Notes under the pieces: generated by a model
Told to the model about the DNA's origin: nothing
The model's database searches: none
What the model saw: only the letters and a program-made list of their open reading frames with translations
Source of the DNA: Formosa agariphila KMM 3901
Lineage (GTDB): Bacteria; Bacteroidota; Bacteroidia; Flavobacteriales; Flavobacteriaceae
Length of the DNA stretch: 64,000 nt
NCBI RefSeq assembly: GCF_000723205.1
Contig: NZ_HG315671.1
Location: forward strand, 2,639,351-2,703,350
Direction of reading: 5' to 3'
Program-made: the position numbers and the translations under genes
Shown here: positions 1 to 9,107 of the stretch, one piece after another
How the letters are laid out: each line of letters starts with the position of its first letter
How positions within the stretch are numbered: the stretch's first letter is position 1

Positions 1-2229
1 CTCCGATAGTAATGGAGTTCCTAAAAAGCCCGTACGCAAATGATTATCGGCTTCGCTAATTTTTTCTAACAGCTGCTGTTTTGCGTTTTCTTTATTTTCT
101 TCAGATAATAAATCGAAAGCCAAGGCTAACAAATAAGAGGTTTGGGTTGCGGTAACATCTTTTACTTTACCATTTTTAAAAAACGCATTTTCGAAGGCTT
201 TTGCTACCGATTTGTATAAAGCTTCATATGTAGCTTGTTCCTCTTTTTTTCCAAGAACCTCGGCCGTTTTTGCGGTTAATTTTGCGGAATGCGCAAAGAA
301 AGCGGTACCAATTAAACTATGCGAAGTATCCCCTTTATTATTTCCATTTTCTGGGTAAGGTTGCAACCAATCGGCAAAAGAATTCATATGAGAAATGAAG
401 TCTTTTGATGTCGCTTGATGATGGGCTACCCATTTTTTCATCATATCGTAATTTTCTTCTAAAATGCCAACATCACCTGTTCTGTAATATATTTTCCAAG
501 GAATTATAGTACAGACATCGCCCCAACCAGAACTTACTTTTCCATTGTGTAACACATCTGGAACTACAAATGGAATGCCTCCGTTATCATATTGCGATTC
601 ACGTACACTTTGCATCCAACTGGCCCAAAACTTATAAACATCGGCATTAAACATCGATGTTGGTCCGAAAACTTGCGCATCGCCCGTCCATCCCATACGT
701 TCGTCGCGTTGCGGACAATCAGTAGGAATATCAAAAAAGTTGCCTCTTAATCCCCAAACAATGTTACTTTGCAACTGATTTAACTTCTCGTGAGACGATG
801 TGAAGCTGCCATTTTCATTAAAATTAGAATACTGCACCACTCCCTTAACCCAATTTTTAGAAGGTGTTTTAGAAGCATCAAACCCGCTTAACTCTACATA
901 CCTAAAACCATGGAATGTAAACTTTGGCATCCATTCTATTGTGCCTTCTTTAGCGGCTATATAGTAGTCTGTAGATTGCGCACTTCTATAATTGTCTGTA
1001 TAAAAAGTCCCGTCTGGCGATAACATTTCTGCAAAACGAATTTTTAAAGTATCCCCCATTTTCATCGGTACTTTTAATAATGGCACACCAACCATATTTT
1101 GTTGCAAATCGAATATGGCTGCATCTGCTTTTAATATAATTTCCTTCGACTCTAAAACTATTTTAGATTTAACGGTAGTATGACGTTTTGGTTCTAATTT
1201 AATAGTTGATGTTACTGGGAACGCTTGTACTGCTTTCCAATTTTTATCATCAAAACTATTGGTAGTCCAATGAGGCATTTCTAAATGAGCATCATAGGTT
1301 TCACCATCATAAATTTCTGAGATTCGTATCGGGCCTTGGGTTGTGGCTTTCCAAGTATCATCTGAAATGATGGATGCTTTGGAACCATCTTTCATGGTTA
1401 CTTCTAGCTGACATAATATCTTAGGTGATTCGGTATCGCTCCAGTAGGATTTCATCCAACCTAAACGACCTGAATGCCATCCTGCGGCAACTTCAACACC
1501 AATAGTATTTTGTCCAGACTCTATTAAATCGGTAACATCATAAGTGATGGTTTCTATTCTCTTTTTATAAGGTGTATACCCTGGAGGCATCACGTCATCG
1601 CTTACATCTTCTCCATTGATAGCCACATCAAACACACCTTTTGCCGTAATATATAATCTGGCATTAGCCACATCGTTAGACAACTCGAAGACTTTTCTTA
1701 AATATTGTGGTCTGTGAATAATGTTATCCTGACTTCCTAGAACGCCTTCTTCCTTGGTAGGTAATCCAATCCATTTAGCTTTCCAATCGCTGTTATTTAA
1801 TAAGCCTAATTCAAAATTTTGAACTGGACTCCAATTTGAAGCCTTATCATCCTGGTTCCAATATTTTACCTGCCAAAATACTTTTTGACGTGACACTAGT
1901 GGTTTACCCTCGTAGTTTATCCATACAGATTGCGAAGAAGACTGCTTATTGGAATCCCATAAATCGGGATTGTTTGGCAATAAATCTGGACTACTAGCTA
2001 CCACAATCTGGTAAGCCGACTGGCTAATTACGCCTTCTACAACGGGTAATTCCCAAGAAAATGTAGGTTTAGCATCGTAAAAACCTAGTGGATTTTTAAA
2101 GCCTTCGGAAATGGTTAAGTGTTTTGCCTCTTGTAAAACAGAAGAATTTTCGCAAGACATCACGCTAAAAAAAACAAAATATGTTAATACATATATGTAA
2201 CTTTTGAAAACAGATTTATGAAGTATCAT
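1..2229 (-). CDS. GH78 alpha-L-rhamnosidase lipoprotein (3' end outside window)
   Basis: Hydrolyses alpha-L-rhamnosyl ends of ulvan-derived oligosaccharides, probably in the periplasm. The reading frame is open to the left edge, so 743 residues are visible and the C-terminus is missing. The N-terminus is a lipoprotein signal with lipobox VMSC (Cys26). It is followed by the beta-sandwich domains typical of GH78 (SWELPVVEG, SAYQIVVAS, WQVKYWNQDD) and, at about residues 500-517, the catalytic-domain signature DCPQRDERMGWTGDAQVF. The start at 2229 is the ATG that gives a complete signal peptide. It is the last visible gene of the leftward operon region. A 361-bp leader separates it from the mutarotase gene and carries the boxes described there. 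The family call is very secure; the exact linkage and the role of neighbouring sulfate groups are inferred from context. Confidence 0.93.
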   Translation of the reverse strand, partial: MILHKSVFKSYIYVLTYFVFFSVMSCENSSVLQEAKHLTISEGFKNPLGFYDAKPTFSWELPVVEGVISQSAYQIVVASSPDLLPNNPDLWDSNKQSSSQSVWINYEGKPLVSRQKVFWQVKYWNQDDKASNWSPVQNFELGLLNNSDWKAKWIGLPTKEEGVLGSQDNIIHRPQYLRKVFELSNDVANARLYITAKGVFDVAINGEDVSDDVMPPGYTPYKKRIETITYDVTDLIESGQNTIGVEVAAGWHSGRLGWMKSYWSDTESPKILCQLEVTMKDGSKASIISDDTWKATTQGPIRISEIYDGETYDAHLEMPHWTTNSFDDKNWKAVQAFPVTSTIKLEPKRHTTVKSKIVLESKEIILKADAAIFDLQQNMVGVPLLKVPMKMGDTLKIRFAEMLSPDGTFYTDNYRSAQSTDYYIAAKEGTIEWMPKFTFHGFRYVELSGFDASKTPSKNWVKGVVQYSNFNENGSFTSSHEKLNQLQSNIVWGLRGNFFDIPTDCPQRDERMGWTGDAQVFGPTSMFNADVYKFWASWMQSVRESQYDNGGIPFVVPDVLHNGKVSSGWGDVCTIIPWKIYYRTGDVGILEENYDMMKKWVAHHQATSKDFISHMNSFADWLQPYPENGNNKGDTSHSLIGTAFFAHSAKLTAKTAEVLGKKEEQATYEALYKSVAKAFENAFFKNGKVKDVTATQTSYLLALAFDLLSEENKENAKQQLLEKISEADNHLRTGFLGTPLLSE

Positions 2230-2508
2230 TTATTACCTTTTTATGATTGTTTTTTTATATTTCTGAAACTATTCTCTAATCGTTTCGATTTAGTTTAGTT
2301 AGGTAATAACTTAAGGTTAAAACCTATTTGTACCTAAACATAAGAACCATTACAATTAAAATACAGGAACACAATTATTTAATCTGAATAATAATGTCAC
2401 CACTCCCTTTTGTATATAAAGAAGAAAGTTTCAGGCGTTATTTATTCATTTAAATAAAGCTTTATTTTATAATTTAACAGCTAAATATATATAGCTATTC
2501 CCTTATAA

Positions 2509-2520
2509 CTATACTGCTTT
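2509..2520 (-). promoter_or_regulatory. Variant copy of locus box A
   Basis: The plus-strand sequence CTATACTGCTTT differs at two positions from the CTATCCTGTTTT seen at 12198, 17301 and 21121. It lies 280 bp before the GH78 start, matching the 272 bp seen for the other GH78 gene. Function (regulator site or promoter element) is inferred from recurrence only. Confidence 0.4.
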
Positions 2521-2546
2521 GTAGGGGTATGATACTATAAACAATC

Positions 2547-2559
2547 TATAGCAAAGCAT
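2547..2559 (-). promoter_or_regulatory. Box B (TATAGCAAAGCAT), copy 1
   Basis: The exact 13-mer TATAGCAAAGCAT is found here and at 17337-17349, each time 36-38 bp beyond box A and 308-318 bp from a GH78 start codon. No other copy was noticed. It could be a regulator site or a conserved promoter part specific to the two rhamnosidase genes. Confidence 0.45.
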
Positions 2560-2590
2560 GATACTAGGCTTGAAACATGCCCTTTTATTC

Positions 2591-2905
2591 TTATTCCATA
2601 TAAAATACTTCTTCTAAAGGAATTGACACTGGTGAATTATCTGGATTAACTTGCATAATATCAGCCATAAAATCCCACCATTTTTTAACGATTTCATTGT
2701 TTGCTAAATCTTGTGACCCCCCATGCCCAGACACTTTCTGAAAAGCAAATAAGGTATTGGTTTCTTCATCTATAAAAATAGAATACTCGCTAACCCCGTT
2801 GTCTTTTAACAATTGTTTTAACTCTGGCCATAATTGGTCATGACGTTCTTTATAAGCTTGTTTTTGACCTTTATTTAGCTTCATTTTAAATGCTAATCTT
2901 TCCAT
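2591..2905 (-). CDS. rhaM: L-rhamnose mutarotase
   Basis: Interconverts the alpha and beta anomers of L-rhamnose in the cytoplasm, feeding rhamnose released from ulvan into catabolism. At 104 residues it has the usual family length and aligns along its whole length with what is known of E. coli RhaM. Matching features include the catalytic His22 in ERHDQLWPEL, the WW pair in KKWWDFMADIM and the conserved end NPDNSPVSIPLEEVFY. The protein has no signal peptide, unlike its neighbours, as expected for a cytosolic enzyme. It lies 71 bp downstream of the nucleoside-hydrolase-like gene. Its presence is one of the strongest hints that the target polymer is rich in rhamnose. Confidence 0.95.
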   Translation of the reverse strand: MERLAFKMKLNKGQKQAYKERHDQLWPELKQLLKDNGVSEYSIFIDEETNTLFAFQKVSGHGGSQDLANNEIVKKWWDFMADIMQVNPDNSPVSIPLEEVFYME

Positions 2906-2976
2906 AATGTATACCGTATTAATTCCAATTTTATAATAAGTTTCTACTTGTAATTCGTTTTAGTAACTTCAATATT

Positions 2977-3825
2977 TTAATTGTTGTTTTGAGACAAAAA
3001 ACCTTCTAAAATTGTTTTAACTTGTGTAACGGAACCTTGTTTTACACCGCCATTAGTAGCACCTGTTATCCAATATAACACCATTCCAGCATCCGAACAA
3101 TCCCACTTTCCTTTTTGAAATTTTACCACATCATCAACCTCGGCCATTTTCCCCATGAGCCAAACAAATTTCATGCGATCGTCTGAATGATTTTTTGCCC
3201 AATCCCATTCTGATTCATCAACTTTTAAATTGATATTTTGATCGGGTATGCGTACTTCCTCCACTCCAAAATCGAGAATACTTTGCCAAGTGTAGAAATC
3301 GCCAGCATCGTCGTTAGCGGGGTGATGCGTTACCACCTTTACATATTGATGTTTCTCTTTTTCCGAAGCTGCTAATGCAAACCCGATAATGTCTGGTTCG
3401 CCAGCTTCAATAATCCATAGCGGATCCTCTGCTGAAGATGCATTTATGGCTTTACTTAAATCTTTTATAGTTTCGTCAAGTTGCCATTTAGCATCAAAAA
3501 AGGTTAAATTTTCAAAACCACCCCAGCGTCTAGCTGTGCCGTCGCAGGCTGTTTGCATCATGGCATGTCTTTCGTATTCAGCTGCTTCCGAAATGCGATT
3601 TACACGAACCAAATCACAACTATGTGAATAATGCACCAATCTACTTTCTAAGCTTGTAGCCCGAAGTAACGCTAAAGAAATCGCTGTACCTCCTAAATCA
3701 TCTGGATCTGGAGAATTCCCGTCAGCAATTATAGCGATTCTTCCTTTTGGTGGTTTAATTACTGGCTGAGCCGTGGCCCAAGCCGTTGTACACAAGACAA
3801 GGATTACTAAAACTAATTTATTCAT
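2977..3825 (-). CDS. Secreted nucleoside-hydrolase-like / DUF1593-like protein
   Basis: The function in this locus is unknown. The 282-residue protein has a cleavable signal peptide (MNKLVLVILVLCTTAWATAQ). It then has RIAIIADGNSPDPDDLGGT, which resembles the metal-binding DTDPxxDD loop at the start of the inosine-uridine nucleoside hydrolase fold and of DUF1593 proteins. Further acidic and aromatic patches (WIIEAGEPDIIGFA, HHPANDDAGDF, DCSDAGMVLYWITG) suit that fold, where they would shape a sugar pocket. The gene is shorter than typical DUF1593 proteins and lacks their C-terminal domain. It lies 17 bp after the carbohydrate-binding-like gene, so it is probably cotranscribed. A glycoside hydrolase acting on an ulvan fragment is possible but unproven. 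Confidence 0.6.
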   Translation of the reverse strand: MNKLVLVILVLCTTAWATAQPVIKPPKGRIAIIADGNSPDPDDLGGTAISLALLRATSLESRLVHYSHSCDLVRVNRISEAAEYERHAMMQTACDGTARRWGGFENLTFFDAKWQLDETIKDLSKAINASSAEDPLWIIEAGEPDIIGFALAASEKEKHQYVKVVTHHPANDDAGDFYTWQSILDFGVEEVRIPDQNINLKVDESEWDWAKNHSDDRMKFVWLMGKMAEVDDVVKFQKGKWDCSDAGMVLYWITGATNGGVKQGSVTQVKTILEGFLSQNNN

Positions 3826-3842
3826 TTCTCAATATATTATCT

Positions 3843-5084
3843 TTATTTTTCAAAAATATAGGTTGATGGTGACTCTTGTACGACGTATCCCTGACCAACT
3901 GGAGCAAAAACAATTCCTGCCCAACGTCCGCGCGTCCATTCGTTACCATCTGAAGCCACTTGGACTTCAACGGTAATGGTATCTCCCTTATTAAGTTTTA
4001 CATTCTTCCAAAACCCATTGAATGCTTTACCTTCTTCCCATAACATCTGAGTTAATGGCGGCTGATACGTTCCTAATTCCTTATTGTTTATAACAATCCG
4101 AAAGGTAGAACGTCCATCATTTTCACCAACACCAACATATATGACATCATAGGTCCCACTTTCAAAATCAAATAGTGTTGATATTTTGGCCTGTTTGTAT
4201 TGTTCAGGATTTATCGCCAACCAATTTTTACCGTTTTTGTAAAAATTAGTTCCATCAATAGGAAATTCCTGTGAAGCAATAAATTTATTTTCCGGAAGTT
4301 TTCTAGCAATGGTATTAAAATAGGAAGGTTCTGATTTTGACTTATAGGACGAAGGTAAATTGCCATCTGCCAATGTCATATTAGGACCTTTATCAATAGG
4401 CACATAATTGCTATTTGTTGTTAATACAAACTTATCGAACTCAAAACCATCTTCCCGCATACTGAATTGTACCTCGTGTATGCCTGCCTTGGGCACATCT
4501 AAATAAATAGCGTGCGGCACACCACAATGCTCATCTTTAGTCCGCTGCTTGCTTTCCCACATCCAATACTTTTTACCGTCGCACCATTGCATACGCTGCC
4601 CGTGTTCTGGCCAAGTACCGTTTAACCCCACATGAAGCCCATTATCTTCACTACCGGTACTCAAGGCACGTACCCATACATAATAGCGACCAGGAGAATT
4701 GAATTTAATCTTATAGCTCACTACTGCTAATTGACCAGGCTTATTTGAAAAATTTACACCGCGTACTAATTGGTCGGAATGCGTTACGCGAGTGTCTGGC
4801 AAAACTTCTATATAACTACTGTTACTCGCGTTTAAGTAATGATTAGCATCTTCATCGCGGCCTACAACAGCAACACTATCTTTTGTTGTTCGGTACCATT
4901 CTCTAAGGTCTGTATGCGTTTGCTTATAAAAATACTCTGCCTCTACAGCTACTAGACCATCCTTTTCTTCAAAAATAACATTTTGAGCAACCATGGGCTG
5001 GTTTAAATTAAAGGTCTGTGCATGCAACATAAAACCGACTAAAGAAAATAACCATAGTAATGCTGAAGCTTTGCTTTTTTTCAT
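3843..5084 (-). CDS. Secreted two-domain beta-sandwich protein, probably carbohydrate-binding
   Basis: No catalytic family is recognised. The 413-residue product starts with a signal peptide (cut after about residue 22, FMLHAQ). Residues about 40-230 look like the CBM-type C-terminal domain of GH115 enzymes: VAVEAEYFYK, GRYYVWVRAL and the closing REDGFEFDKFVLT are typical of CBM6/35-like sandwiches. Residues about 265-405 form a second sandwich (GTYDVIYVGVGENDGRSTFRI, GDTITVEVQVASDG, RGRWAGIVFAPVG). It starts only 7 bp after the GH3 stop, so the two are translated from one message. It may bind ulvan fragments, or be an enzyme of an undescribed family. Confidence is good for the domain type and low for any activity. 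Confidence 0.6.
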   Translation of the reverse strand: MKKSKASALLWLFSLVGFMLHAQTFNLNQPMVAQNVIFEEKDGLVAVEAEYFYKQTHTDLREWYRTTKDSVAVVGRDEDANHYLNASNSSYIEVLPDTRVTHSDQLVRGVNFSNKPGQLAVVSYKIKFNSPGRYYVWVRALSTGSEDNGLHVGLNGTWPEHGQRMQWCDGKKYWMWESKQRTKDEHCGVPHAIYLDVPKAGIHEVQFSMREDGFEFDKFVLTTNSNYVPIDKGPNMTLADGNLPSSYKSKSEPSYFNTIARKLPENKFIASQEFPIDGTNFYKNGKNWLAINPEQYKQAKISTLFDFESGTYDVIYVGVGENDGRSTFRIVINNKELGTYQPPLTQMLWEEGKAFNGFWKNVKLNKGDTITVEVQVASDGNEWTRGRWAGIVFAPVGQGYVVQESPSTYIFEK

Positions 5085-5091
5085 GAGACTA

Positions 5092-7263
5092 TTATTTTAC
5101 AGTTAACGACACTGTTTTTAAATCATCAGCTTTAGAGGACGCTCCTACCGAAATAGTAAACGTTCCAGGTTCTACAACCTTCTTCAAATCTTGATTCAAA
5201 ATATTTAGTTCATCAAAACCTAATTTAAAACTAACGGTTTTAGTTTCACCCGGTTTTAAAGTTATACGCTTAAATCCTTTCAGCATTTTAAGGTAACGCC
5301 CAACGGAAGCATAATCATCGCGCACATACATTTGCACCACTTCGTCTCCTGTAACTTTCCCTGTATTGGTAACTTCTACAGAAACCGTGGTAGTCCCATT
5401 AGCGGCTATACTTGTGTTGTCTAGCTTAGGGGTTCCGTATTTAAAAGTGGTATAACTTAAACCAAATCCAAATGGAAATAATGGTGTTTTATCACTAAAT
5501 CGATACTGCCCTTTTCCAGAACCTATAAAGTCTGGACGCTCCAAATAGGTTACTGGTACCTGTCCTACATCACGCGGAAAAGACATCGTTAATTTACCTC
5601 CTGGGTTTACATCTCCAAAAATGACATTGGCTACAGCATCACCAGCTCTCATGCCGCCATACCAGGTTTCTAGTATAGATGGTATATTTTCAGCTATGTA
5701 ATTTATACTCAATGGACGACCATTAATAAGCACAACAATAACAGGTTTTCCAGTTTTATGAATGGCTTCTACTAACTCTTTTTGAACACCATATAAATCA
5801 AGATCGGCACGATCGCCACCTTCACCGCAGGTTTTATGAGAGCTCCCTACAACTAAAACAACCGCGTCGGAATTTTTTGCTGCAGAAATAGCTTCAGGGA
5901 ATCCTTCTTTTGAGAAACTATCAATATCGCAACCTTTAGCGTAATTTATTTTTACATGTTCCCCTACTTTTTTCTTTAAACCATCTAAAACTGAAACATA
6001 ATATGGGGGTAAACCAGAATAGCCACCCAAAAGTTTATAGGTTCCCTTTTTAGGGCGTTCTTCGTGAGCATTAGGACCAATAACGGCCAAAGATTTTATT
6101 TTTGATACATCAAGTGGTAAGAGATTATTATCATTTTTAAGCATAATAATAGATTTTTCCGCAAGTTCTAATGCAAATTCGCGATGCTCATCGGTCCCTG
6201 TTTCAACAGTTTCTGTATCGATTTTTTTGGGTTTCGCATCAAACAAACCCAATTTATATTTTGCGGTTAAAATACGCGATGTAGCTTGATCTATGTATTT
6301 CATCAATGCTGGGTTTTTCAAAATGGTATCCTTCAAAATATTGGTATGATATGTTGCCAATTCAACGTTCTTCCCTATAACTAAATCCATATCTACCCCT
6401 GCTTTTAATCCTAAAATAGCTGCTTCGGTTCTATTTTCAGCAATAAAATGCATCGTTTCCAATCGTCCTACATCATTATTATCAGACACAATAAAACCAT
6501 CAAAACCTAATTCATCCCTTAAAATATCTTTTAACAACCAGGTATTCATATGACAAGGGACTCCATTAAAATCTTGGTGTCCTGGCATAACAGAACCTAC
6601 GCCTGCTTCTTTTACTGCTGCCTCGAAAGGCGGAAGATATACCTCGCGCAAACGACGTTCGGACATGTCGCTAAATCCTCCATTTATACCACGTCGATTT
6701 TCTGGATATCCCACAAAATGTTTTGCCGTTGCAATGACATGGTTTTCATCAAATTGTTCTTCACCTGTACCCTGTAAACCTTCAATAAAGGCTACCCCCA
6801 TTCGCGACACCAGATAAGGATCTTCACCATAAGATTCTTCAACCCGACCATAACGCGCATCTCCAGCGTAAACATCTAAATTAGGAGAATAACAATGTGT
6901 AACCCCCAAAGCACGCGCCTCACGTGCTGTTTGCGATGCCATTTTCTTAATTAATTCGGGCTCCCAAGTTGAGGCAGCAGCTACTGCTTGTGGGTAAACA
7001 GTTGTGTTACCGTAATAATCAAGTACTAGCCATAATCCGTGTAATGCTTCTCCATATTTCATACTAGGTATTCCCAATCGCTCATTGGCCGGAGCATCCT
7101 GCGTCATTTCTGCAATCTTTTCGTCTAAAGTCATTTGACTTATTAATGTGGCTACCTTTTTATCTATTTCTTCATCAGAATTAGATTTTGTTTGCGCATT
7201 ATTTTGTGCTACTGTTGTAAAAAATGAAGCTAATAAAAGCCCCATTAGCCATAATTTTTTCAT
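5092..7263 (-). CDS. GH3 beta-glycosidase (probable beta-xylosidase)
   Basis: Exo-acting beta-glycosidase, probably removing xylose or glucose from ulvan oligosaccharides in the periplasm. It has 723 residues with a signal peptide ending near VAQN. The order is the N-terminal TIM-barrel domain with KHFVGYPENRRG and the nucleophile region DGFIVSDNNDVGRL, the alpha/beta sandwich (AVVLVVGSSHKTCGEGGDR, VVVLINGRPLSI), the FPFGFGLSYTTF motif and a fibronectin-III-like end (GDEVVQMYVRDD, LKPGETKTVSF). This is full length for the family. It is the first enzyme after the SusCD pair, separated by a 249-bp gap with a hairpin. A second GH3 lies at 25704-27974 and is clearly different in sequence. Substrate choice cannot be read from the sequence. 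Confidence 0.9.
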   Translation of the reverse strand: MKKLWLMGLLLASFFTTVAQNNAQTKSNSDEEIDKKVATLISQMTLDEKIAEMTQDAPANERLGIPSMKYGEALHGLWLVLDYYGNTTVYPQAVAAASTWEPELIKKMASQTAREARALGVTHCYSPNLDVYAGDARYGRVEESYGEDPYLVSRMGVAFIEGLQGTGEEQFDENHVIATAKHFVGYPENRRGINGGFSDMSERRLREVYLPPFEAAVKEAGVGSVMPGHQDFNGVPCHMNTWLLKDILRDELGFDGFIVSDNNDVGRLETMHFIAENRTEAAILGLKAGVDMDLVIGKNVELATYHTNILKDTILKNPALMKYIDQATSRILTAKYKLGLFDAKPKKIDTETVETGTDEHREFALELAEKSIIMLKNDNNLLPLDVSKIKSLAVIGPNAHEERPKKGTYKLLGGYSGLPPYYVSVLDGLKKKVGEHVKINYAKGCDIDSFSKEGFPEAISAAKNSDAVVLVVGSSHKTCGEGGDRADLDLYGVQKELVEAIHKTGKPVIVVLINGRPLSINYIAENIPSILETWYGGMRAGDAVANVIFGDVNPGGKLTMSFPRDVGQVPVTYLERPDFIGSGKGQYRFSDKTPLFPFGFGLSYTTFKYGTPKLDNTSIAANGTTTVSVEVTNTGKVTGDEVVQMYVRDDYASVGRYLKMLKGFKRITLKPGETKTVSFKLGFDELNILNQDLKKVVEPGTFTISVGASSKADDLKTVSLTVK

Positions 7264-7444
7264 AAATTTTTCTTTTTAGTATTCAAAATTCCGTAAATCC
7301 GGAACAATTTTAATTGCAAAGATTCCTGTTATAACAACCGTATAAACAAGTATCATTAACTGATGTCTGTATAAATTAAAACTTTAAAATAGTATCTCTT
7401 GATTACAATTAATCAATTAGTATTAACTCGATTAAATAAAGAAA

Positions 7445-7483
7445 CATTAAGGCTAAAACATAATAATTATTTTAACCCTAATG
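7445..7483 (-). terminator. Hairpin after susD, possible attenuating terminator
   Basis: CATTAAGGCTAAAA (7445-7458) and TTTTAACCCTAATG (7470-7483) can pair at 12 of 14 positions, and a T-rich run follows in the minus sense. It lies 30 bp after the susD stop. It may end most transcripts so that SusCD are made in excess over the downstream enzymes. The stem is AT-rich, so the call is modest. Confidence 0.45.
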
Positions 7484-7512
7484 TAACTGACTAATTCAAA
7501 ATTGTATGCTAA

Positions 7513-9096
7513 TTACCTATACCCATTGTTAGTTGCATCTGATTCTAATAGCACAGGATTTACCTGTAATTCTTGTAATGGAATTGGTAATTTAACATGA
7601 TATGGTCTGATATTGGTATTAGGAGTCCAGAACCGGTATTCCAAATCCTGAACCACATCTAACAAAATTCCCCATCTAATTAAATCGTATCTTCTGTGAC
7701 ATTCGCCTGCAAGCTCCCATTTTCTTTCATCGTAAATAGCTTCTCTAAATCCTTGTTGGTCTAAGCCTTTAAGTTCCCATTCTGTCTGAGTTGCAAAAGC
7801 ACGTTCCCTAACTTTATTAATATATTGGAAGGCGTTGGCTGGACCGTTTAACTCATTTTCACACTCTGCCGCCATTAAATAAACATCGGCTAAACGAAAC
7901 ACAATTCTGTTATCGCTATGATTAAAACGTGGAGAATTGTCTACATCTAAATTCCAAATTTTAGCCATATAAGGAAAATTTAAGTCGAACCCCAAATAAT
8001 TATCTACAATATTTAAAGCTCTTCTATAGTCATTTCTTGGAAATTTTCCTGCAAAATCTTTAGATGCCACTTGTAATCCTGTCCCGTTAAAAGCCTCTCC
8101 ATTAGCTTGTAGTGCTGCTGCCAAGGCATTTCTTTCACTAGAGTTTTTTGGTTCATCTCTTAGTCGTGGTGCAAACATACTTGGTCTCCAATTTCCATTA
8201 CCAAATACGCTAGGAAAACTACCATCTGCTCCTAAAGTTCCTTCTTCAAACTGTCCGCGAATATCTTTCGCAAAATCTAAGGACCAGATAATTTCAGAAT
8301 TATATTCGTTATTTGGATTGAATACATCTGCATAATTACCTAATAAACTATGTGGTGATTGACTAATAATTTCCATGCATTTATTTAAACCAGCTTGCCA
8401 GTTTTGCTCTTGCATATGAATTTTCGCTTCAACTATTGCTGCCGCCCATTTAGAAGCTCGACCTCGGTCTTCTTCTGGGTATACAGAAGCTAAATGCACT
8501 TGAGCATATTGTAAATCTGATACCACTGTACTTAATATGGTATCTTCATCTGTTCTACCTAACACCCTGATTTCCTCTAGTACTAAAGGCTCTGTATAAA
8601 ATGGAGCATCTCCCCACAGATTAACAATATGCCAATAACATAAGGCACGAATAAACTTAACTTCAGCCATAATATCAATTTGTGCTTCTTCAGAAATGGC
8701 ATCGTTACCGTCTACATTATCTAAAATAATATTGGCATTATAGATAACTCTATACAAATCTTTCCAAGTGTCTGAAACACTCATTTTTTGAACTGAAACA
8801 TCTGCTATCGCTTCATTTAAAGAATAGTTACCTAAAGGTTCTACAACATTGGTAGAACGGTTGGGCTCTATAATATCGGCACCATTATCATAAAATAGGT
8901 CTAAGCCTAGTTGACCATAAATAGAGTTATTTTTTAAAATACTATACAATCCTACAACTGCTTGACGCACATCGGATTCTGACTGATAAAACGTTTCTGG
9001 AGCAATTAAAGCTCTTGGATCTTCTTCTAAAAATTCTTCACAGCTAAAGCATGAAAATATTAAGAAGACATATACTATTATATTTTGAATTTTCAT
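7513..9096 (-). CDS. SusD-like glycan-binding lipoprotein
   Basis: Outer-membrane lipoprotein that caps the SusC barrel and binds imported glycan. It has 527 residues with a lipoprotein signal (VFLIFSCFSCEE, lipid Cys about 19) followed by the family-typical acidic stretch LEEDP. The helical TPR core is recognisable in VRQAVVGLYSIL, AEVKFIRALCYWHIVNLWGDAPFYTEP and the closing AIYDERKWELAGECHRRYDLIRWG, a signature of SusD proteins. It begins 11 bp after its SusC partner, in the canonical order. Binding residues vary between SusDs, so the ligand (ulvan oligosaccharide) comes from context. Confidence 0.95.
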   Translation of the reverse strand: MKIQNIIVYVFLIFSCFSCEEFLEEDPRALIAPETFYQSESDVRQAVVGLYSILKNNSIYGQLGLDLFYDNGADIIEPNRSTNVVEPLGNYSLNEAIADVSVQKMSVSDTWKDLYRVIYNANIILDNVDGNDAISEEAQIDIMAEVKFIRALCYWHIVNLWGDAPFYTEPLVLEEIRVLGRTDEDTILSTVVSDLQYAQVHLASVYPEEDRGRASKWAAAIVEAKIHMQEQNWQAGLNKCMEIISQSPHSLLGNYADVFNPNNEYNSEIIWSLDFAKDIRGQFEEGTLGADGSFPSVFGNGNWRPSMFAPRLRDEPKNSSERNALAAALQANGEAFNGTGLQVASKDFAGKFPRNDYRRALNIVDNYLGFDLNFPYMAKIWNLDVDNSPRFNHSDNRIVFRLADVYLMAAECENELNGPANAFQYINKVRERAFATQTEWELKGLDQQGFREAIYDERKWELAGECHRRYDLIRWGILLDVVQDLEYRFWTPNTNIRPYHVKLPIPLQELQVNPVLLESDATNNGYR

Positions 9097-9107
9097 TTTC
9101 TGTTGTT

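Larger units (their letters stand above)
2230..2590. other. 361-bp gene-free leader of the GH78 gene
   Basis: No convincing ORF is present. The stretch is AT-rich and lies between the mutarotase stop and the GH78 start. It carries a variant of the locus-wide box (CTATACTGCTTT, 2509-2520) and, 38 bp further upstream in the sense of transcription, TATAGCAAAGCAT (2547-2559). The same two elements in the same order and spacing occur before the second GH78 gene (17301 and 17337). The start of transcription may therefore be about 270 nt before the ATG, giving a long untranslated leader. Confidence 0.6.
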
